DNA of 64,000 nt from Metapseudomonas boanensis (GCF_018704125.1 NZ_JAGTIS010000002.1:496001-560000); one strand, 5' to 3'; counted from the stretch's first letter, positions 1 to 10,159 are shown. A program made the numbers and translations. The notes: a model not told the origin generated them from the sequence alone.

Positions 1-1
1 G

Positions 2-451
2 CAACGCGTCCCCCACGCGCGCGGCCTGAATAACCATATGGGCAGCCGCATGACGTCGCAGCGTCCAGCCATGGCCTGGCTGATGAAAACGCTCCAGCAA
101 CAGCACCGGTTCTTCATCGACAGCCGCACCAGCGCCACAACCGTGGCGGCCGCCGAAGCTCAGAAGATCGGCCTGGCCAGCCTCTCGCGGGATATTTTCC
201 TGGACGACGACCCCAGCCCTGCGGCCATCGCTTCACAATTCGCCGCCGGACTGAAGCTGGCACGCAAGCAGGGTTCAGCCGTGATGATCGGCCATCCTTA
301 CCCGGCGACCCTTGAACTGCTGGAACGCGAGTTGCCGCGATTACGCGCGCAGGGCATCGAACTGATCGACGTGGAAATGCTCATCGCCCTGCGCGGCAAC
401 CGTGCCATGGCGGCCCATGGCAAGGGCGGGGTTTACAGGAATCAGTTGTAG
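2..451 (+). CDS. Divergent polysaccharide deacetylase (YibQ-like), 3' part only
   Basis: The gene runs in from the left edge, so the first visible base is not its start; about 149 C-terminal residues are seen. Near the visible N-terminus is an NHMGSRMT stretch, a hallmark of the divergent polysaccharide deacetylase (YibQ) family, and further on GHPYPATLELLE, typical of the last strand of the NodB-like barrel. The family is a periplasmic NodB fold whose substrate is not firmly established. The stop TAG lies in a TTGTAGG context. The next gene is convergent. Family call is firm; function is not. Confidence 0.8.
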   Translation, partial: QRVPHARGLNNHMGSRMTSQRPAMAWLMKTLQQQHRFFIDSRTSATTVAAAEAQKIGLASLSRDIFLDDDPSPAAIASQFAAGLKLARKQGSAVMIGHPYPATLELLERELPRLRAQGIELIDVEMLIALRGNRAMAAHGKGGVYRNQL

Positions 452-536
452 GGGCAGGACAGTTCCTTGTGGGGACGAATGAATTAGCTCTGTCCGCGTT
501 AAGCGTTGCAAGTGGCTGCATTCCTTGTAGGAGCGA

Positions 537-733
537 GGGGCATCCCTCACCCCGACCCTCTCCCAGAGGGAGAGGGGATTAATCCACGCCACCGGGCGCA
601 TTTCTCGTGGGGGCGAATTCATTCGCGAAAGCAGGCCGAAGGTCTGCCCTCCAAGCTCCGAGCTCCGAGCTCCGAGCTCCGAGCAGGCTCGGACTTCCCT
701 CACCCCCAGCCCTCTCCCTGAGGGAGAGCGGAG
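537..733. repeat. Intergenic cluster of palindromic and heptamer repeats
   Basis: The gap between the deacetylase and the convergent binding-protein gene holds no gene. It contains a partial REP start (GTAGGAGCGAGGGG at 537), a perfect hairpin CCCTCTCCC-AGA-GGGAGAGGG (556-576), a tandem heptamer AGCTCCG x4 (654-681), and a second hairpin of the same family (CTCTCCC-TGA-GGGAGAG, 712-728). The CCCTCTCCC hairpin family recurs at 22408 after the kinase gene. The hairpins may serve as bidirectional terminators. Confidence 0.75.
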
Positions 734-737
734 TTGC

Positions 738-1499
738 TCAGAGATAGTTCTGCGTGACGTCGTCGACGAAGCCTTCGCTGCGCATCTGGTCCAACGCTTT
801 CTGCAGGCGCTCGATCACCTCGTCCGGGGTGTCTTTGTTGAAGGCCAGGTACAGCTCCGCTTCGTTGAAGCGCAGCACCGTCTGCAGACCGCTGACACCT
901 TCCTGCTTGGCCAGGTAACGCCCAACCGGATCGGTGGTGGCCCACAGGTCGATCTGCCCCTTGAGCAGCTTCTTCACGTTCTCCTGGTCGCGCAGCGCGT
1001 TCTGTGGTGCGATGCCCTGGCTCTCCAGGTGCTGGCTGACCGCATCGTTCTTATAGGCACCGATGCGGTATTGCGCGGCACTCTTCAGGTCCTTGACGCT
1101 GAGGTTGTTGCCCGGTGCCGCCAGGAGTACCCAGCCGGTCTTGGCGATCGGACCAACCCATTTGAACAGCGGTTGACGCTCGGCGGTGAAGGTGGTCGAG
1201 AACAGGCCGTAGTTCGGCTTGTCCAGGGTCAGGCGATAGAGGCGGTCCCAGGGAAAGCGCAGCGTCAGGCTGTAATTGACGCCGGCCCGCTTGAACATCT
1301 CGCGCACGATATCCGCACTGATACCGTCGATACCGTCATCGCGGGCGAAGTTCTTGTCGTCCACCGCCATGTTGAAGGGCGGGAAATTCTCGGTGAGCAA
1401 CACCACCTTGTAGTCGGCCGGCAACTCAGCGCGGGCCCCAAAGGCGAAGCACATCAGGCCCACGGTCAGGGCACGTTGTAACAACTTCTGCATTGTCAT
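738..1499 (-). CDS. Periplasmic solute-binding protein, SBP_bac_3 family (copy 1)
   Basis: 253 residues with a signal peptide of about 24 residues ending in FAFGARA, followed by an extracellular solute-binding family 3 domain. Family-like features are VVLLTENFPPFNM at the start of the mature domain, a DIVREMFKRAGV helix and LRDQENVKKL. It is a clear paralogue of the protein encoded just upstream (1626-2381), sharing long blocks such as RFPWDR, GQIDLWAT and YLAKQEGV. No permease or ATPase lies beside either copy, so they may feed a distant transporter or a sensor. The ligand is unknown; family 3 usually binds polar amino acids. Confidence 0.88.
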   Translation of the reverse strand: MTMQKLLQRALTVGLMCFAFGARAELPADYKVVLLTENFPPFNMAVDDKNFARDDGIDGISADIVREMFKRAGVNYSLTLRFPWDRLYRLTLDKPNYGLFSTTFTAERQPLFKWVGPIAKTGWVLLAAPGNNLSVKDLKSAAQYRIGAYKNDAVSQHLESQGIAPQNALRDQENVKKLLKGQIDLWATTDPVGRYLAKQEGVSGLQTVLRFNEAELYLAFNKDTPDEVIERLQKALDQMRSEGFVDDVTQNYL

Positions 1500-1594
1500 A
1501 CCGCTCGCTTGGATTTGTGATTGTGGCTAGCGGCGTCCCTGCATGGGCCGGAGCCCACAGACGTACGACACGATCCGTCCTGCCTTCCATGGCA

Positions 1595-1619
1595 AGCGAC
1601 CGGCTTGTGGCCGGTCGCT
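1595..1619. terminator. Hairpin between the two binding-protein genes
   Basis: A perfect 10-bp stem, AGCGACCGGC / GCCGGTCGCT, with a 5-base loop lies just past the stop of the upstream minus-strand gene. There is no T-run, so it may act as a processing or pause hairpin rather than a classical terminator. Confidence 0.5.
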
Positions 1620-1625
1620 GGGGTC

Positions 1626-2381
1626 TTACAGATAGCTATTGAGAATCTCGTCGACGAAACCTTCGCTGCGCATCTGGTCGAGCGCGGCCTGCAGCTTCTG
1701 GACAACCGCATCCGGCACGTCCTTGTTCAGCGCCAGGTACAGCTCGGCCTGGTTGAAGCGCAGTACGGTCTTCAGGCCGGCAACACCTTCTTGCTTGGCC
1801 AGGTAGCGTCCAGCCGGGTCGCCCGTGGCCCAGAGATCGATCTGGCCCTTCTCCAGCTTCCTGGCGTTTTCCTGATCGCGCAGCGCCGTGATGGGTTCCA
1901 GCTTCTGCTGGGCGAGGTATTCGGCAATGGCATCGCCCTTGTAGGCGCCGATCTTGTACTTCCGGGCTTCTTCGAGGCTGGCCAGGCTGATCGGGCTATC
2001 GCCGCGCGCCAGCAGGATCCAGTCGTCCGGACCGATCGGGCCGACCCACTTGAAGGACTGCTCACGCTCTGGCAGCCGCGCGGTCACGAACACGCCATAA
2101 CCCGGCTTTTCCAGCGCCAGCTTGTAGATACGATCCCAGGGGAAGCGAAGGGTCAGGCTGTACTTGACCCCGGCACGCTTGAACATCTCGCGCACGATGT
2201 CGACGGCGATGCCATCGATATTGTCTTCCTGGGCAAAGTTCTTGCCGTTGATTGCCATGTTGTACGGCGGGAAGTTTTCAGTCAGCAGGACGACGTTGTA
2301 ATTCTCATCCACTTGGGCACGAGCCGCGCCAGCGAGCACCATCAGGGTACCGGCCAGGGCGAGCAGCAAGCGTTTCGGCAT
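1626..2381 (-). CDS. Periplasmic solute-binding protein, SBP_bac_3 family (copy 2)
   Basis: 251 residues. The signal peptide (MPKRLLLALAGTLMVLAGAARA, cleavage near residue 22) precedes a family 3 solute-binding domain. It matches copy 1 at 738-1499 along the whole length (TENFPPYNM, FKRAGVKYSLTLRFPWDR, LRDQENARKL, GRYLAKQEGV, DQMRSEGFVD), so the pair arose by tandem duplication. It sits downstream of hisF in the same direction, but a 135-bp gap with a strong hairpin separates it from the his operon, so it is probably not co-regulated. Ligand unknown. Confidence 0.88.
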   Translation of the reverse strand: MPKRLLLALAGTLMVLAGAARAQVDENYNVVLLTENFPPYNMAINGKNFAQEDNIDGIAVDIVREMFKRAGVKYSLTLRFPWDRIYKLALEKPGYGVFVTARLPEREQSFKWVGPIGPDDWILLARGDSPISLASLEEARKYKIGAYKGDAIAEYLAQQKLEPITALRDQENARKLEKGQIDLWATGDPAGRYLAKQEGVAGLKTVLRFNQAELYLALNKDVPDAVVQKLQAALDQMRSEGFVDEILNSYL

Positions 2382-2456
2382 TTACGACTACCTTCCAGGG
2401 GAGATGGGAAATGTGCTGAGCTTAACCTCGCTGGCGCAAGATTCGGGCATCAGCAG

Positions 2457-2493
2457 CCCAGGCTGCGAAATCCGTCACGCGGCGCAGCCTGGG
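2457..2493. terminator. Hairpin downstream of hisF
   Basis: An 11-bp perfect stem CCCAGGCTGCG / CGCAGCCTGGG with a 15-base loop lies 24 bases past the hisF stop. It is a candidate end of the histidine operon, without a T-run. Confidence 0.5.
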
Positions 2494-2516
2494 TGAGAGG
2501 GACGCAAGAATCGTGC

Positions 2517-3287
2517 TCAGCGCACCACGATGCCACGGCTGGCCAGGTAGGCCTTGGCCTCCGGCACGGTGTACTCACCGAAGTGGAAGATGCTCGCCGC
2601 CAGAACGGCGTCGGCCTTGCCTTCGAGAATGCCTGCGGCGAGGTGCTCGAGATTGCCGACGCCGCCAGAGGCGATCACCGGGATGCCCACGGCCTCGGAG
2701 ATAGCGCGGGTGACGCCGAGGTCATAACCGCTCTTGACGCCATCCTGGTCCATGCTGGTGAGCAGGATTTCGCCGGCACCCAGGTCTTCCATCTTCGAGG
2801 CCCAGGCCACGGCATCCAGGCCGGTGGGCTTGCGCCCGCCATGGGTGAAGATTTCCCAGCGCGGTGTTTCGCCGGGGGCGGAGACCTTCTTCGCGTCGAT
2901 GGCGACCACGATGCACTGTGAGCCGAAGCGCGACGCGGCCTCGCCCACGAACTCAGGGGTGAACACGGCGGCGGTATTGATCGACACCTTGTCGGCACCC
3001 GCGTTGAGCAGGTTGCGGATGTCCTGCACGGTACGCACGCCGCCACCCACTGTCAGCGGGATAAACACCTGGCTGGCCATGCGCTCGACGGTATGCAGGG
3101 TGGTGTCGCGGCCGTCGACACTGGCGGTGATGTCGAGAAAGGTGATCTCGTCAGCGCCCTGCTCATCGTAACGACGGGCGATTTCCACCGGGTCGCCGGC
3201 GTCGCGGATGTTCTCGAACTTGACGCCCTTGACCACGCGGCCGTTGTCGACGTCGAGGCAAGGGATGATGCGTTTTGCCAGTGCCAT
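2517..3287 (-). CDS. hisF: Imidazole glycerol phosphate synthase, cyclase subunit HisF
   Basis: 256 residues, the usual HisF length. With HisH it converts PRFAR and ammonia into imidazole glycerol phosphate and AICAR in histidine synthesis. The (beta/alpha)8 barrel shows [13 protein letters not shown] with the catalytic Asp at residue 12, the second catalytic Asp in VVAIDAKKV near residue 130, and the phosphate-binding loop ASGGVGN. The ATG at 3287 gives the canonical N-terminus; an in-frame extension upstream would run into intergenic repeats. Last gene of the hisB-hisH-hisA-hisF set, 125 bp after hisA. Confidence 0.97.
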   Translation of the reverse strand: MALAKRIIPCLDVDNGRVVKGVKFENIRDAGDPVEIARRYDEQGADEITFLDITASVDGRDTTLHTVERMASQVFIPLTVGGGVRTVQDIRNLLNAGADKVSINTAAVFTPEFVGEAASRFGSQCIVVAIDAKKVSAPGETPRWEIFTHGGRKPTGLDAVAWASKMEDLGAGEILLTSMDQDGVKSGYDLGVTRAISEAVGIPVIASGGVGNLEHLAAGILEGKADAVLAASIFHFGEYTVPEAKAYLASRGIVVR

Positions 3288-3302
3288 AACTGTGTTCTCG
3301 TT

Positions 3303-3408
3303 GGATGGGTCGGGCGGCGTTCTGCGGAGCGGAGCGATACCCATCAGCCTCGCTGATCGGGGCTCCTTCGGTGGGTTACGCCGCTGCGCGGCTAACCCAC
3401 CCTACATG
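3303..3408. repeat. Composite palindromic repeat between hisA and hisF
   Basis: Two adjoining palindromes fill the hisA-hisF gap. One resembles the second half of the 164-bp array unit (GGATGGGT ... GAGCGATACCCATC). The other has GGTGGGTTA pairing with TAACCCACC around a GC-rich core. On the transcript they would form consecutive hairpins inside the his operon and might alter hisF dosage. Confidence 0.7.
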
Positions 3409-3412
3409 CTTG

Positions 3413-4150
3413 TTAACCCTTGTAGTTATCGCAGAAAGCCTGGGCCTCAGCGACGTCCAGGGTGCCTTCATAGATCGCACGGCCGGTGATGGCACCGATG
3501 ATGCCCGGGGCCTTGGCGGCCAGCAGCTTCTCGATATCGCCGAGGTTGTGGATACCGCCCGAGGCGATCACCGGGATCTTGCTGGCAGCGGCCAGGGCGG
3601 CGGTGGCTTCGACGTTGCAGCCCTGCATCATCCCGTCCTTGGCGATGTCGGTGTAGACGATCGCGGCTACGCCATCGGCCTCGAAACGCTTGGCCAGGTC
3701 GACCGCCTGCACGGTGCTGACTTCGGCCCAACCGTCGGTGGCGACGAACCCGTCCTTGGCATCCAGGCCGACGATCACCTTGCCGGGGAACGCCTTGCAC
3801 GCCTCGGTGACGAATTCCGGTTGTTTGACTGCCTTGGTGCCGATGATCACGTAGCTCACACCAGCGCGCACATAGTGCTCGATGGTTTCCAGCGAGCGGA
3901 TGCCGCCGCCGATCTGGATCGGCAGGTTCGGGTAACGCTTGGCGATGGCGGTAACGACTTCACCGTTGACCGGCTGGCCTTCGAAAGCGCCGTTCAAGTC
4001 CACCAGGTGCAGGCGACGGCAGCCGCCCTCCACCCACTTGGCGGCCATGCTCACCGGGTCGTCGGAGAACACGGTGGAATCTTCCATACGGCCCTGGCGC
4101 AGACGCACGCAGGCGCCGTCCTTCAGATCGATAGCGGGGATAATCAGCAT
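3413..4150 (-). CDS. hisA: ProFAR isomerase HisA
   Basis: 245 residues. It isomerises N'-5'-phosphoribosyl-formimino-AICAR phosphate to PRFAR, the step before HisF/HisH. The barrel begins [12 protein letters not shown], with the catalytic Asp at residue 8; the second catalytic Asp lies in [10 protein letters not shown], and GAFEGQPVN and ASGGIHN are the usual HisA phosphate-binding loops. The ATG at 4150 was chosen because it gives the family N-terminus. A small DUF2164 gene lies 41 bp upstream. Confidence 0.97.
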   Translation of the reverse strand: MLIIPAIDLKDGACVRLRQGRMEDSTVFSDDPVSMAAKWVEGGCRRLHLVDLNGAFEGQPVNGEVVTAIAKRYPNLPIQIGGGIRSLETIEHYVRAGVSYVIIGTKAVKQPEFVTEACKAFPGKVIVGLDAKDGFVATDGWAEVSTVQAVDLAKRFEADGVAAIVYTDIAKDGMMQGCNVEATAALAAASKIPVIASGGIHNLGDIEKLLAAKAPGIIGAITGRAIYEGTLDVAEAQAFCDNYKG

Positions 4151-4191
4151 CGGTTCAACCTGTTCGAAGTCAGTGATATCGGGATCGGCGC

Positions 4192-4449
4192 TCAGCTCTT
4201 CTCGAGCGCCCACAAGTCGCTTTCGATGCTTTCGAACCTGTCTTTCAGGTGCGCCTGCACATCGGAAATCGCCTTGTTGTAGAAATGCGGCGCGAACTCC
4301 TGAGCGAAGAAATCCAGGAGTTCCTCAGCCTCGAAGGAGCCCAGCTCCAACTCGAAGCGGTCCGCCATGAAACGCTTGATCGCCAGCACGGCGCCTTGGG
4401 TCTGCTCAGCGTCGAGTCGCAGGGTCGGTGCCTTCTTCGCCCGGCTCAT
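4192..4449 (-). CDS. DUF2164 family small protein
   Basis: 85 residues, basic N-terminus ([12 protein letters not shown]) followed by an acidic helical region including [17 protein letters not shown] and HFYNKAISD, matching the DUF2164 family as I recall it. It has no signal peptide or membrane segment. It lies 4 bp after hisH and 41 bp before hisA, so it is probably translated from the his transcript. Function unknown; nothing in the sequence links it to catalysis. Confidence 0.82.
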   Translation of the reverse strand: MSRAKKAPTLRLDAEQTQGAVLAIKRFMADRFELELGSFEAEELLDFFAQEFAPHFYNKAISDVQAHLKDRFESIESDLWALEKS

Positions 4450-4453
4450 GGGC

Positions 4454-5092
4454 TTACCAGCGCCCGTCCCAGGCGGCGAAGTTCTGCAGCAACTGCAGGC
4501 CGTGGGTATGGCTCTTCTCCGGGTGGAACTGCACCGCGAAGCGCGAGCCCTCGGCCAGGGCAGCGGCGAAGTCCTTGCCGTAGTGGCCGCGACCGACTAC
4601 CTGCTTGGGATTGCCGGCCTCGATGTAATAGCTGTGCACGAAGTAGAAACGCGCCAGATCCGGAATGCTGTGCCAGAGCGGATGGTCGACCGTCTGCTGC
4701 ACTTCGTTCCAGCCCATGTGCGGCACCTTGAGGTGCTCACCGTCCTCGATCAGATCCTTGCCGAAGAAGCGCACCTGGCCAGGGAACAGGCCGATGCAAT
4801 CGACGCCGTCGTTCTCTTCACTGTGCTCCAGCAGCGCCTGCATGCCGACGCAGATGCCGAGGAACGGACGATCCTTGCTGACTTCGGGCACCAGGGTGTC
4901 GAAGCCGAGGCGACGGATTTCCGCCATGCAGTCGCGAATCGCGCCCACACCCGGGAAGACCACGCGGTCCGCCTCGCGGATCACGCTGGCATCGCTGGTA
5001 ACCAGCACGCGGCCGGCACCGACGTGTTCGAGGGCCTTGGCAACCGAGTGCAGGTTGCCCATGCCGTAATCGATGACTGCAACCGTCTGCAT
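4454..5092 (-). CDS. hisH: Imidazole glycerol phosphate synthase, glutaminase subunit HisH
   Basis: 212 residues. This class I glutamine amidotransferase makes ammonia from glutamine and channels it to HisF. The triad is visible: Cys81 in [10 protein letters not shown], and His190 and Glu192 in QFHPEKS. The N-terminus [16 protein letters not shown] is canonical. Its ATG overlaps the hisB stop by one base (TGATG), which suggests coupled translation. HisF is encoded two genes further on. Confidence 0.97.
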   Translation of the reverse strand: MQTVAVIDYGMGNLHSVAKALEHVGAGRVLVTSDASVIREADRVVFPGVGAIRDCMAEIRRLGFDTLVPEVSKDRPFLGICVGMQALLEHSEENDGVDCIGLFPGQVRFFGKDLIEDGEHLKVPHMGWNEVQQTVDHPLWHSIPDLARFYFVHSYYIEAGNPKQVVGRGHYGKDFAAALAEGSRFAVQFHPEKSHTHGLQLLQNFAAWDGRW

Positions 5093-5685
5093 CAGAGCAC
5101 GCCCTTGGTGGAAGGCATCTGCCCGACCATGCGCGGATCGCGCTCGACGGCCATGCGTAGGGCGCGGCCGAAGGCCTTGAACACGGTTTCGATCTGGTGG
5201 TGGGTGTTGTGCCCGCGCAGGTTATCGATGTGCAGGCTCACCAGGGCGTGGTTGACGAAGCCCTGGAAGAACTCCTGGAACAGGTCGACGTCGAATCCAC
5301 CGACCACGGCGCGGGTGAACGGCACGTGCATCTGCAGGCCCGGGCGACCGGAGAAGTCGATCACCACGCGCGACAGGGCCTCATCCAGCGGCACATAGGA
5401 GTGGCCGTAGCGGACGATGCCCTTCTTGTCGCCGATGGCCTGGGTGAAGGCCTGGCCGAGGGTAATGCCGACGTCTTCGACAGTGTGGTGGTCGTCGATA
5501 TGCAGATCGCCCTTGCACTCGATGTCCAGGTCGATCAGTCCATGGCGGGCGATCTGGTCGAGCATGTGCTCCAGAAAGGGCACGCCGATATCGAAGCGTG
5601 CTTTACCAGTGCCATCCAGGTTAATCGAGACCTTGATCTGGGTCTCCAGGGTGTTGCGTTCGACGGACGCCGTACGTTCGGCCAT
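5092..5685 (-). CDS. hisB: Imidazoleglycerol-phosphate dehydratase HisB (monofunctional)
   Basis: 197 residues, the length of monofunctional IGP dehydratase; the fused phosphatase domain of the enterobacterial HisB is absent. Metal-binding motifs are [21 protein letters not shown] and the C-terminal HNTHHQIE. The start at 5685 has a GGAG ribosome site (GTGGAGCTGGTG) and gives [12 protein letters not shown]; an upstream ATG 12 bases earlier is less likely. First gene of the minus-strand his set; a TATAAT box (5725-5730, reverse strand) lies about 40 bp upstream, though no good -35 was found. Confidence 0.96.
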   Translation of the reverse strand: MAERTASVERNTLETQIKVSINLDGTGKARFDIGVPFLEHMLDQIARHGLIDLDIECKGDLHIDDHHTVEDVGITLGQAFTQAIGDKKGIVRYGHSYVPLDEALSRVVIDFSGRPGLQMHVPFTRAVVGGFDVDLFQEFFQGFVNHALVSLHIDNLRGHNTHHQIETVFKAFGRALRMAVERDPRMVGQMPSTKGVL

Positions 5686-5724
5686 CACCAGCTCCACAAA
5701 AAAGGCTCACGAAAAAAGTTTGCC

Positions 5725-5730
5725 ATTATA
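5725..5730 (-). promoter_or_regulatory. Possible -10 box of the his operon
   Basis: The reverse strand reads GGCCTATAATGG here, a perfect TATAAT 40 bp upstream of the hisB start. A convincing -35 at 16-18 bp was not found, so this is tentative. Confidence 0.35.
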
Positions 5731-5816
5731 GGCCGCAGCCTGTGGACGCGGCTACCGACAGCGGTCGGCGGGGATTACACTGCCCGCCCCGCCCGCAATC
5801 GCCTCCTGGAGCCGCC

Positions 5817-6215
5817 ATGCCCGTGATCGTCGAAACCGTCAGCGCCCCCTCCGCGCAGGATCGCAGCGACCTGGAGAAGATCTATGCCGATGCGCCGGAC
5901 TGGCTCCTGCCGCCGTTCGCCGACGCCGGGGAACTGATCGGGCAGGGCATTGCTCGCGGCCAATTGCTGGCGGGGCGCTTCAACGATCGCCTGCTGGGCG
6001 CCGCGCTGCTGGAAAAAGGCGAAGACCACTGGCGGTTATCGCACCTCTGCGTCCGCAAGGTCACCCGCCAACGCGGTGTGGGCCGCCGCCTGGTGGACGA
6101 AGCCACGCGCCTGGCCCGTGAAGCCGGCAAGCCGCTGCGCCTCGCCGCACCGCGCGACCATCTGGAAACCCAGGCCCTGGCAGCGCGCCTGCACCTGCCG
6201 CTGGACCCACTTTGA
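5817..6215 (+). CDS. PanZ-like GNAT acetyltransferase-fold protein
   Basis: 132 residues forming one GNAT domain. The acetyl-CoA loop is visible as RQRGVGRRLVDEA near residue 83. The N-terminal part (LEKIYADAPDWLLPPF) resembles the acetyl-CoA-sensing PanZ/PanM family, which in enterobacteria promotes PanD maturation and regulates pantothenate synthesis; whether this one does so is inference. The ATG at 5817 was preferred over an upstream in-frame ATG because the extra 25 residues are low-complexity and overlap the divergent promoter region. Confidence 0.75.
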   Translation: MPVIVETVSAPSAQDRSDLEKIYADAPDWLLPPFADAGELIGQGIARGQLLAGRFNDRLLGAALLEKGEDHWRLSHLCVRKVTRQRGVGRRLVDEATRLAREAGKPLRLAAPRDHLETQALAARLHLPLDPL

Positions 6216-6228
6216 ACAACCACCTCTC

Positions 6229-6310
6229 GTAGGATCGAGGGGGACGCCGAGTTCTTGCTCGCGAACCGGAAAGAACAGGACAGGCGCTTCGCGAGCGAGC
6301 TCGCTCCTAC
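6229..6310. repeat. Degenerate inverted REP pair
   Basis: The left half (GTAGGATCGAGGGGG ... TTGCTCGCGAA) is degenerate; the right half (TTCGCGAGCGAGCTCGCTCCTAC) is well kept. The pair lies in the 346-bp gap before the asmA-like gene. The rest of that gap (6311-6561) shows no gene; a TATACT box at 6515 is the only promoter-like signal, without a suitable -35. Confidence 0.8.
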
Positions 6311-6561
6311 AGCATGTGCATGCCCACGCCGCAGGTTGGGCAGGGCACCGCGAAGCCCAACACCTATTTCCACGCCGCTTCGCTGGCCTTCACTACGTTC
6401 AGCTCCAACCTGCGCCGAATCACGCTGAACCGTCGGCCGCTTTTGCCCTCCAAAGACCCAACTGCCGCAAACCGAGCCAGCGGCCGCCACACGCCATCGC
6501 CTTTGACCCGGCGCTATACTCGGCGACTTGAAATCCAACGATCCATCACAAGGACCGGTCA

Positions 6562-8790
6562 ATGAAAGCCTTCGGCAAAATCCTGGGCCTAACCCTCCTC
6601 GGGCTGCTGTTGATCATCGTGGCCCTGGGCTTCGCCCTGACCCACCTGTTCGACCCCAACGACTACAAGGACGAGATCCAGCAACTGGCCCGCGACAAGG
6701 CCAACCTGGAACTTACCCTGAAAGGCGACATCGGCTGGAGCCTCTTCCCCTGGCTGGGCCTCGAACTGCATCAGGCCACCCTCGCCAGCGCCGTGACGCC
6801 TGAAAAACCCTTCGCCGACCTCGACATGATCGGCCTTTCCGTCCGCGTGCTGCCGCTACTGCGTCGCGAAGTGCAGATGAGCGACATCCGCGTCGAAGGC
6901 CTCAACCTGACCCTGCAGCGCGACGAAAAGGGCCAAGGCAACTGGGAAGATATCGGCCGTCCCGCGAAGGCCCCAGCCTCCGCGCCCGCCGGCAGTCCTG
7001 CGCCGACAGATCAGCCGGCCCAGGCCCCCGCTGCGAAGCAAGAGTCTCGCCCGATCAAACTCGATATCGACAGCCTCACCGTCCACAACGCACGCATCGA
7101 TTACACCGACGCCAAGAGCGGACAGCAGTTCAGCGCCGAAGGTATCGAGCTGTCCACGGGCGCCATCCGCGAAGGCGCCAGCATCCCGCTCAAGCTCAGC
7201 GCCTTCTTCGGTACCAATCAACCAGTGCTGCGCGCCAAGACCGAGCTCACTGGCAAGCTACGCTTCGATCGTGCCCTCAAGCGCTACCAGCTCGAAGACC
7301 TCAAGCTCAACGGCGAGGCCTCCGGCGAGCCGCTCAAGGGCAAGACCGTCGCCTTCAGCGCGCAGGGCCAACTGCTGGCCGACCTGGCCGCCAACGTCGC
7401 CGAATGGGACAGCCTCAAGCTCTCGGCCAACCAGCTGCGCGCACTGGGCGAACTCAAGGTGCACGACCTGGACAAGACCGCGCGCCTGGAAGGCGGGCTG
7501 TCCATCGCCCCGCTCAACCTGCGGGAGTTCCTCGATGGCGTAGGCGTCGAGCTGCCCCCCATGAGCGATGCAGCCAGCCTGCAGAAGTTCGAACTGGTCT
7601 CCAAGCTTGCCGGCAGCCCGGACAGCATTGCCTTCGAGGGACTCAATCTCAAACTCGATGGCAGCACCCTCAGCGGTCGTGTCGCCGTCGCCAGCTTTGC
7701 CAACAAGGCCGTCCGCGTGCAGCTCAAGGGCGACCAACTCGACCTTGATCGCTACCTGCCGCCCAAGGCTGAAGAGAAGGAAAAGGCCGTCGCCAGCACT
7801 GCCCGCCAGGCCGAGGTAAAAAGCACCGTCGACGCTGCCAGCCAGGGCAATACTCCACTGCCCAATGCCCCGACCCAGCAAGCCTGGAGCGAAGACCCGG
7901 TCCTGCCCATGGACCAGCTGCGCAAGCTGGACCTCGAGGCCACGCTGAACTTCGGCCAGCTCACCGTGAACAAGCTGCCGATGAGCGACGTCAGCCTCAA
8001 GGCCAACGGCAAAGGCGGCCTGGTGACCCTGGAAGACATGCGCGGCGAGCTGTTCGGCGGCAACTACCAGGCCAGCGCACAGATCGACGTGCGCCCGGCC
8101 GTGCCGCTGATGACCGCGAAGAAGCGCGTCAGCAACGTCCCCGTGGACCAGCTGCTCAAAGCCATCGAGCAGAAGCCACCGGTCAGGGGCCAGATGGACA
8201 TGAATGCCGATATCAGCACCAGCGGCAACAGCATGAAAGCCTGGATAGACGGCCTGAACGGCACCGCCAGCTTCGCACTGAATGACGGCGCCCTACTCGA
8301 CGCCAACCTCGAACTGCAACTCTGCCAAGGCATCGCCACGCTCAACCGCAAAGTCCTGAGCAACGGCCATGGCGGCAAGGAAACGCCATTCGAAGAGCTC
8401 AAAGGCTCGCTCGTCTTCCACAATGGCGTCGCCAACAACCCCGACCTCAAGGCCCGCATCCCCGGGCTCACCGTCCAGGGCAATGGCGATGTCGATCTGC
8501 GCGTCCTCGGCCTCGACTATCGCCTGGGCATCACCATCGAAGGCGACAAGAGCGAAATGCCGGACCCGGCCTGCCAGGTCAATGAACGCTACGTTGGCAT
8601 CGAGTGGCCGCTGCGCTGCCGCGGTCCGCTGGAACTGGGCGCCAAGGCCTGCCGCCTGGACAAGGACGGCATGGGCAAAATCGCTGCCAAGCTGGCCGGC
8701 GACAAGCTGAACGAGAAACTGGAAGAGAAACTGGGCGACAAGGTCAGCCCGGAACTCAAGGACGCACTCAAGGGGCTGTTCAAACAATGA
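6562..8790 (+). CDS. AsmA family protein
   Basis: 742 residues. One N-terminal membrane helix (about residues 7-28, [19 protein letters not shown]) anchors a large periplasmic domain of beta-rich repeats, typical of AsmA/TamB-like envelope proteins thought to help lipid transport or outer-membrane homeostasis. The AsmA N-terminal domain begins [10 protein letters not shown]. An Ala/Pro-rich linker (about residues 140-165) separates it from the rest. The C-terminal region [13 protein letters not shown] is the usual AsmA_2 ending. The stop overlaps the mutY start (ATGA). Confidence 0.88.
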   Translation: MKAFGKILGLTLLGLLLIIVALGFALTHLFDPNDYKDEIQQLARDKANLELTLKGDIGWSLFPWLGLELHQATLASAVTPEKPFADLDMIGLSVRVLPLLRREVQMSDIRVEGLNLTLQRDEKGQGNWEDIGRPAKAPASAPAGSPAPTDQPAQAPAAKQESRPIKLDIDSLTVHNARIDYTDAKSGQQFSAEGIELSTGAIREGASIPLKLSAFFGTNQPVLRAKTELTGKLRFDRALKRYQLEDLKLNGEASGEPLKGKTVAFSAQGQLLADLAANVAEWDSLKLSANQLRALGELKVHDLDKTARLEGGLSIAPLNLREFLDGVGVELPPMSDAASLQKFELVSKLAGSPDSIAFEGLNLKLDGSTLSGRVAVASFANKAVRVQLKGDQLDLDRYLPPKAEEKEKAVASTARQAEVKSTVDAASQGNTPLPNAPTQQAWSEDPVLPMDQLRKLDLEATLNFGQLTVNKLPMSDVSLKANGKGGLVTLEDMRGELFGGNYQASAQIDVRPAVPLMTAKKRVSNVPVDQLLKAIEQKPPVRGQMDMNADISTSGNSMKAWIDGLNGTASFALNDGALLDANLELQLCQGIATLNRKVLSNGHGGKETPFEELKGSLVFHNGVANNPDLKARIPGLTVQGNGDVDLRVLGLDYRLGITIEGDKSEMPDPACQVNERYVGIEWPLRCRGPLELGAKACRLDKDGMGKIAAKLAGDKLNEKLEEKLGDKVSPELKDALKGLFKQ

Positions 8791-9854
8791 CCCCCGAGCA
8801 GTTCTCCAACGCCGTCCTCGACTGGTACGACAGCCACGGCCGCAAGGACCTGCCTTGGCAGCTGGGCATCACGCCCTACCGCGTCTGGGTATCGGAAATC
8901 ATGCTGCAGCAGACCCAGGTCAGCACCGTCCTGGGCTACTTCGACCGTTTCATGGAAGCCCTGCCCAGCGTGCAGGCCCTGGCCGACGCGCCGGAGGACG
9001 AAGTCCTGCACCTGTGGACCGGCCTCGGCTACTACACCCGCGCGCGCAACCTGCAGAAGACCGCGCAACGCGTGGTTGCCGAATTCGGCGGCGAGTTCCC
9101 CCGCGATGTCGATCAGCTCGCCGAGCTGCCAGGCATCGGTCGCTCCACCGCTGGCGCCATCGCCAGCCTGTCGATGGGCCTGCGCGCACCGATCCTCGAC
9201 GGCAACGTCAAGCGCGTGCTGGCTCGATATGTCGCCCAGGAGGGCTACCCCGGCGAACCGAAGGTGGCCAAGCAACTCTGGGATGTCGCCGAACGCTTCA
9301 CCCCGCAGACCCGTGTGAACAACTACACCCAGGCGATGATGGATCTAGGCGCGACCCTGTGCACCCGGAGCAAGCCCAGCTGCCTGCTGTGTCCACTACA
9401 GAGCGGCTGCAAGGCGCACCAACTCGGCCGGGAGACCGCCTACCCTGCCCCCAAACCGCGCAAGGCAATTCCACAGAAACGCACGCTGATGCCCTTGCTG
9501 GCCACCCGCGACGGCGCAATCCTGCTTTACCGGCGCCCTTCCAGCGGACTCTGGGGCGGGCTCTGGAGCTTGCCCGAACTGGACGACCTCGACGCCCTCG
9601 CCCCGCTCGCCAGCCAGCACGCCCTCAGCCTGGGCGAACGCCGTGCACTGCCAGGCCTGACCCACACCTTCAGCCATTTCCAGTTGGCCATCGAGCCCTG
9701 GCTGGTCCAGGTGGCGGGCAGCGCCCCCGCCGTGGCCGAGGGCGATTGGCTCTGGTATAACCTCGCCACCCCGCCGCGCCTGGGCCTCGCCGCTCCGGTG
9801 AAGAAGCTGCTCAAGCGCGCCGCCGACGTGTTGAACGCAGGAGAGATGTCATGA
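8787..9854 (+). CDS. mutY: Adenine DNA glycosylase MutY
   Basis: 355 residues. It removes adenine mispaired with 8-oxoguanine. Catalytic Glu37 lies in [11 protein letters not shown], the helix-hairpin-helix is [12 protein letters not shown], and the catalytic Asp is in [12 protein letters not shown]. The iron-sulfur cluster cysteines fit C-X6-C-X2-C-X5-C ([17 protein letters not shown]). The C-terminal NUDIX-like domain that reads 8-oxoG is present. The start overlaps the asmA stop and the end overlaps yggX, so asmA-mutY-yggX form one operon. Confidence 0.97.
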   Translation: MTPEQFSNAVLDWYDSHGRKDLPWQLGITPYRVWVSEIMLQQTQVSTVLGYFDRFMEALPSVQALADAPEDEVLHLWTGLGYYTRARNLQKTAQRVVAEFGGEFPRDVDQLAELPGIGRSTAGAIASLSMGLRAPILDGNVKRVLARYVAQEGYPGEPKVAKQLWDVAERFTPQTRVNNYTQAMMDLGATLCTRSKPSCLLCPLQSGCKAHQLGRETAYPAPKPRKAIPQKRTLMPLLATRDGAILLYRRPSSGLWGGLWSLPELDDLDALAPLASQHALSLGERRALPGLTHTFSHFQLAIEPWLVQVAGSAPAVAEGDWLWYNLATPPRLGLAAPVKKLLKRAADVLNAGEMS

Positions 9855-10123
9855 CTCGCACCGTAATGTGCCGCAAATACAAAGAGGAACTGCCGGGCCT
9901 GGCACGTCCACCATACCCGGGCGCCAAGGGCGAGGACCTCTTCAACCACGTCTCGCAGAAAGCCTGGGACGAGTGGCAGAAGCACCAGACCATGCTCATC
10001 AACGAGCGTCGCCTGAACATGATGAATGCCGAGGATCGCAAGTTCCTCCAGACGGAAATGGACAAGTTCCTTTCCGGCGAGGAGTACGCCAAAGCCGAGG
10101 GTTATGTACCCCCGAGCGCGTAA
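9851..10123 (+). CDS. yggX: Probable Fe(2+)-trafficking protein YggX
   Basis: 90 residues, the family length. YggX helps protect iron-sulfur clusters and limits oxidative damage. Cys7 in [13 protein letters not shown] is the conserved cysteine, and [14 protein letters not shown] and the FLSGEEY tail are signature segments. It overlaps mutY by 4 bases, a common pairing that links iron-sulfur protection with oxidative DNA repair. An A/T-rich stretch follows before the tRNA promoter. Confidence 0.96.
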   Translation: MTRTVMCRKYKEELPGLARPPYPGAKGEDLFNHVSQKAWDEWQKHQTMLINERRLNMMNAEDRKFLQTEMDKFLSGEEYAKAEGYVPPSA

Positions 10124-10159
10124 GCGCCCGGAATAACTAAAATTTTTTTCAAAAGGCGC

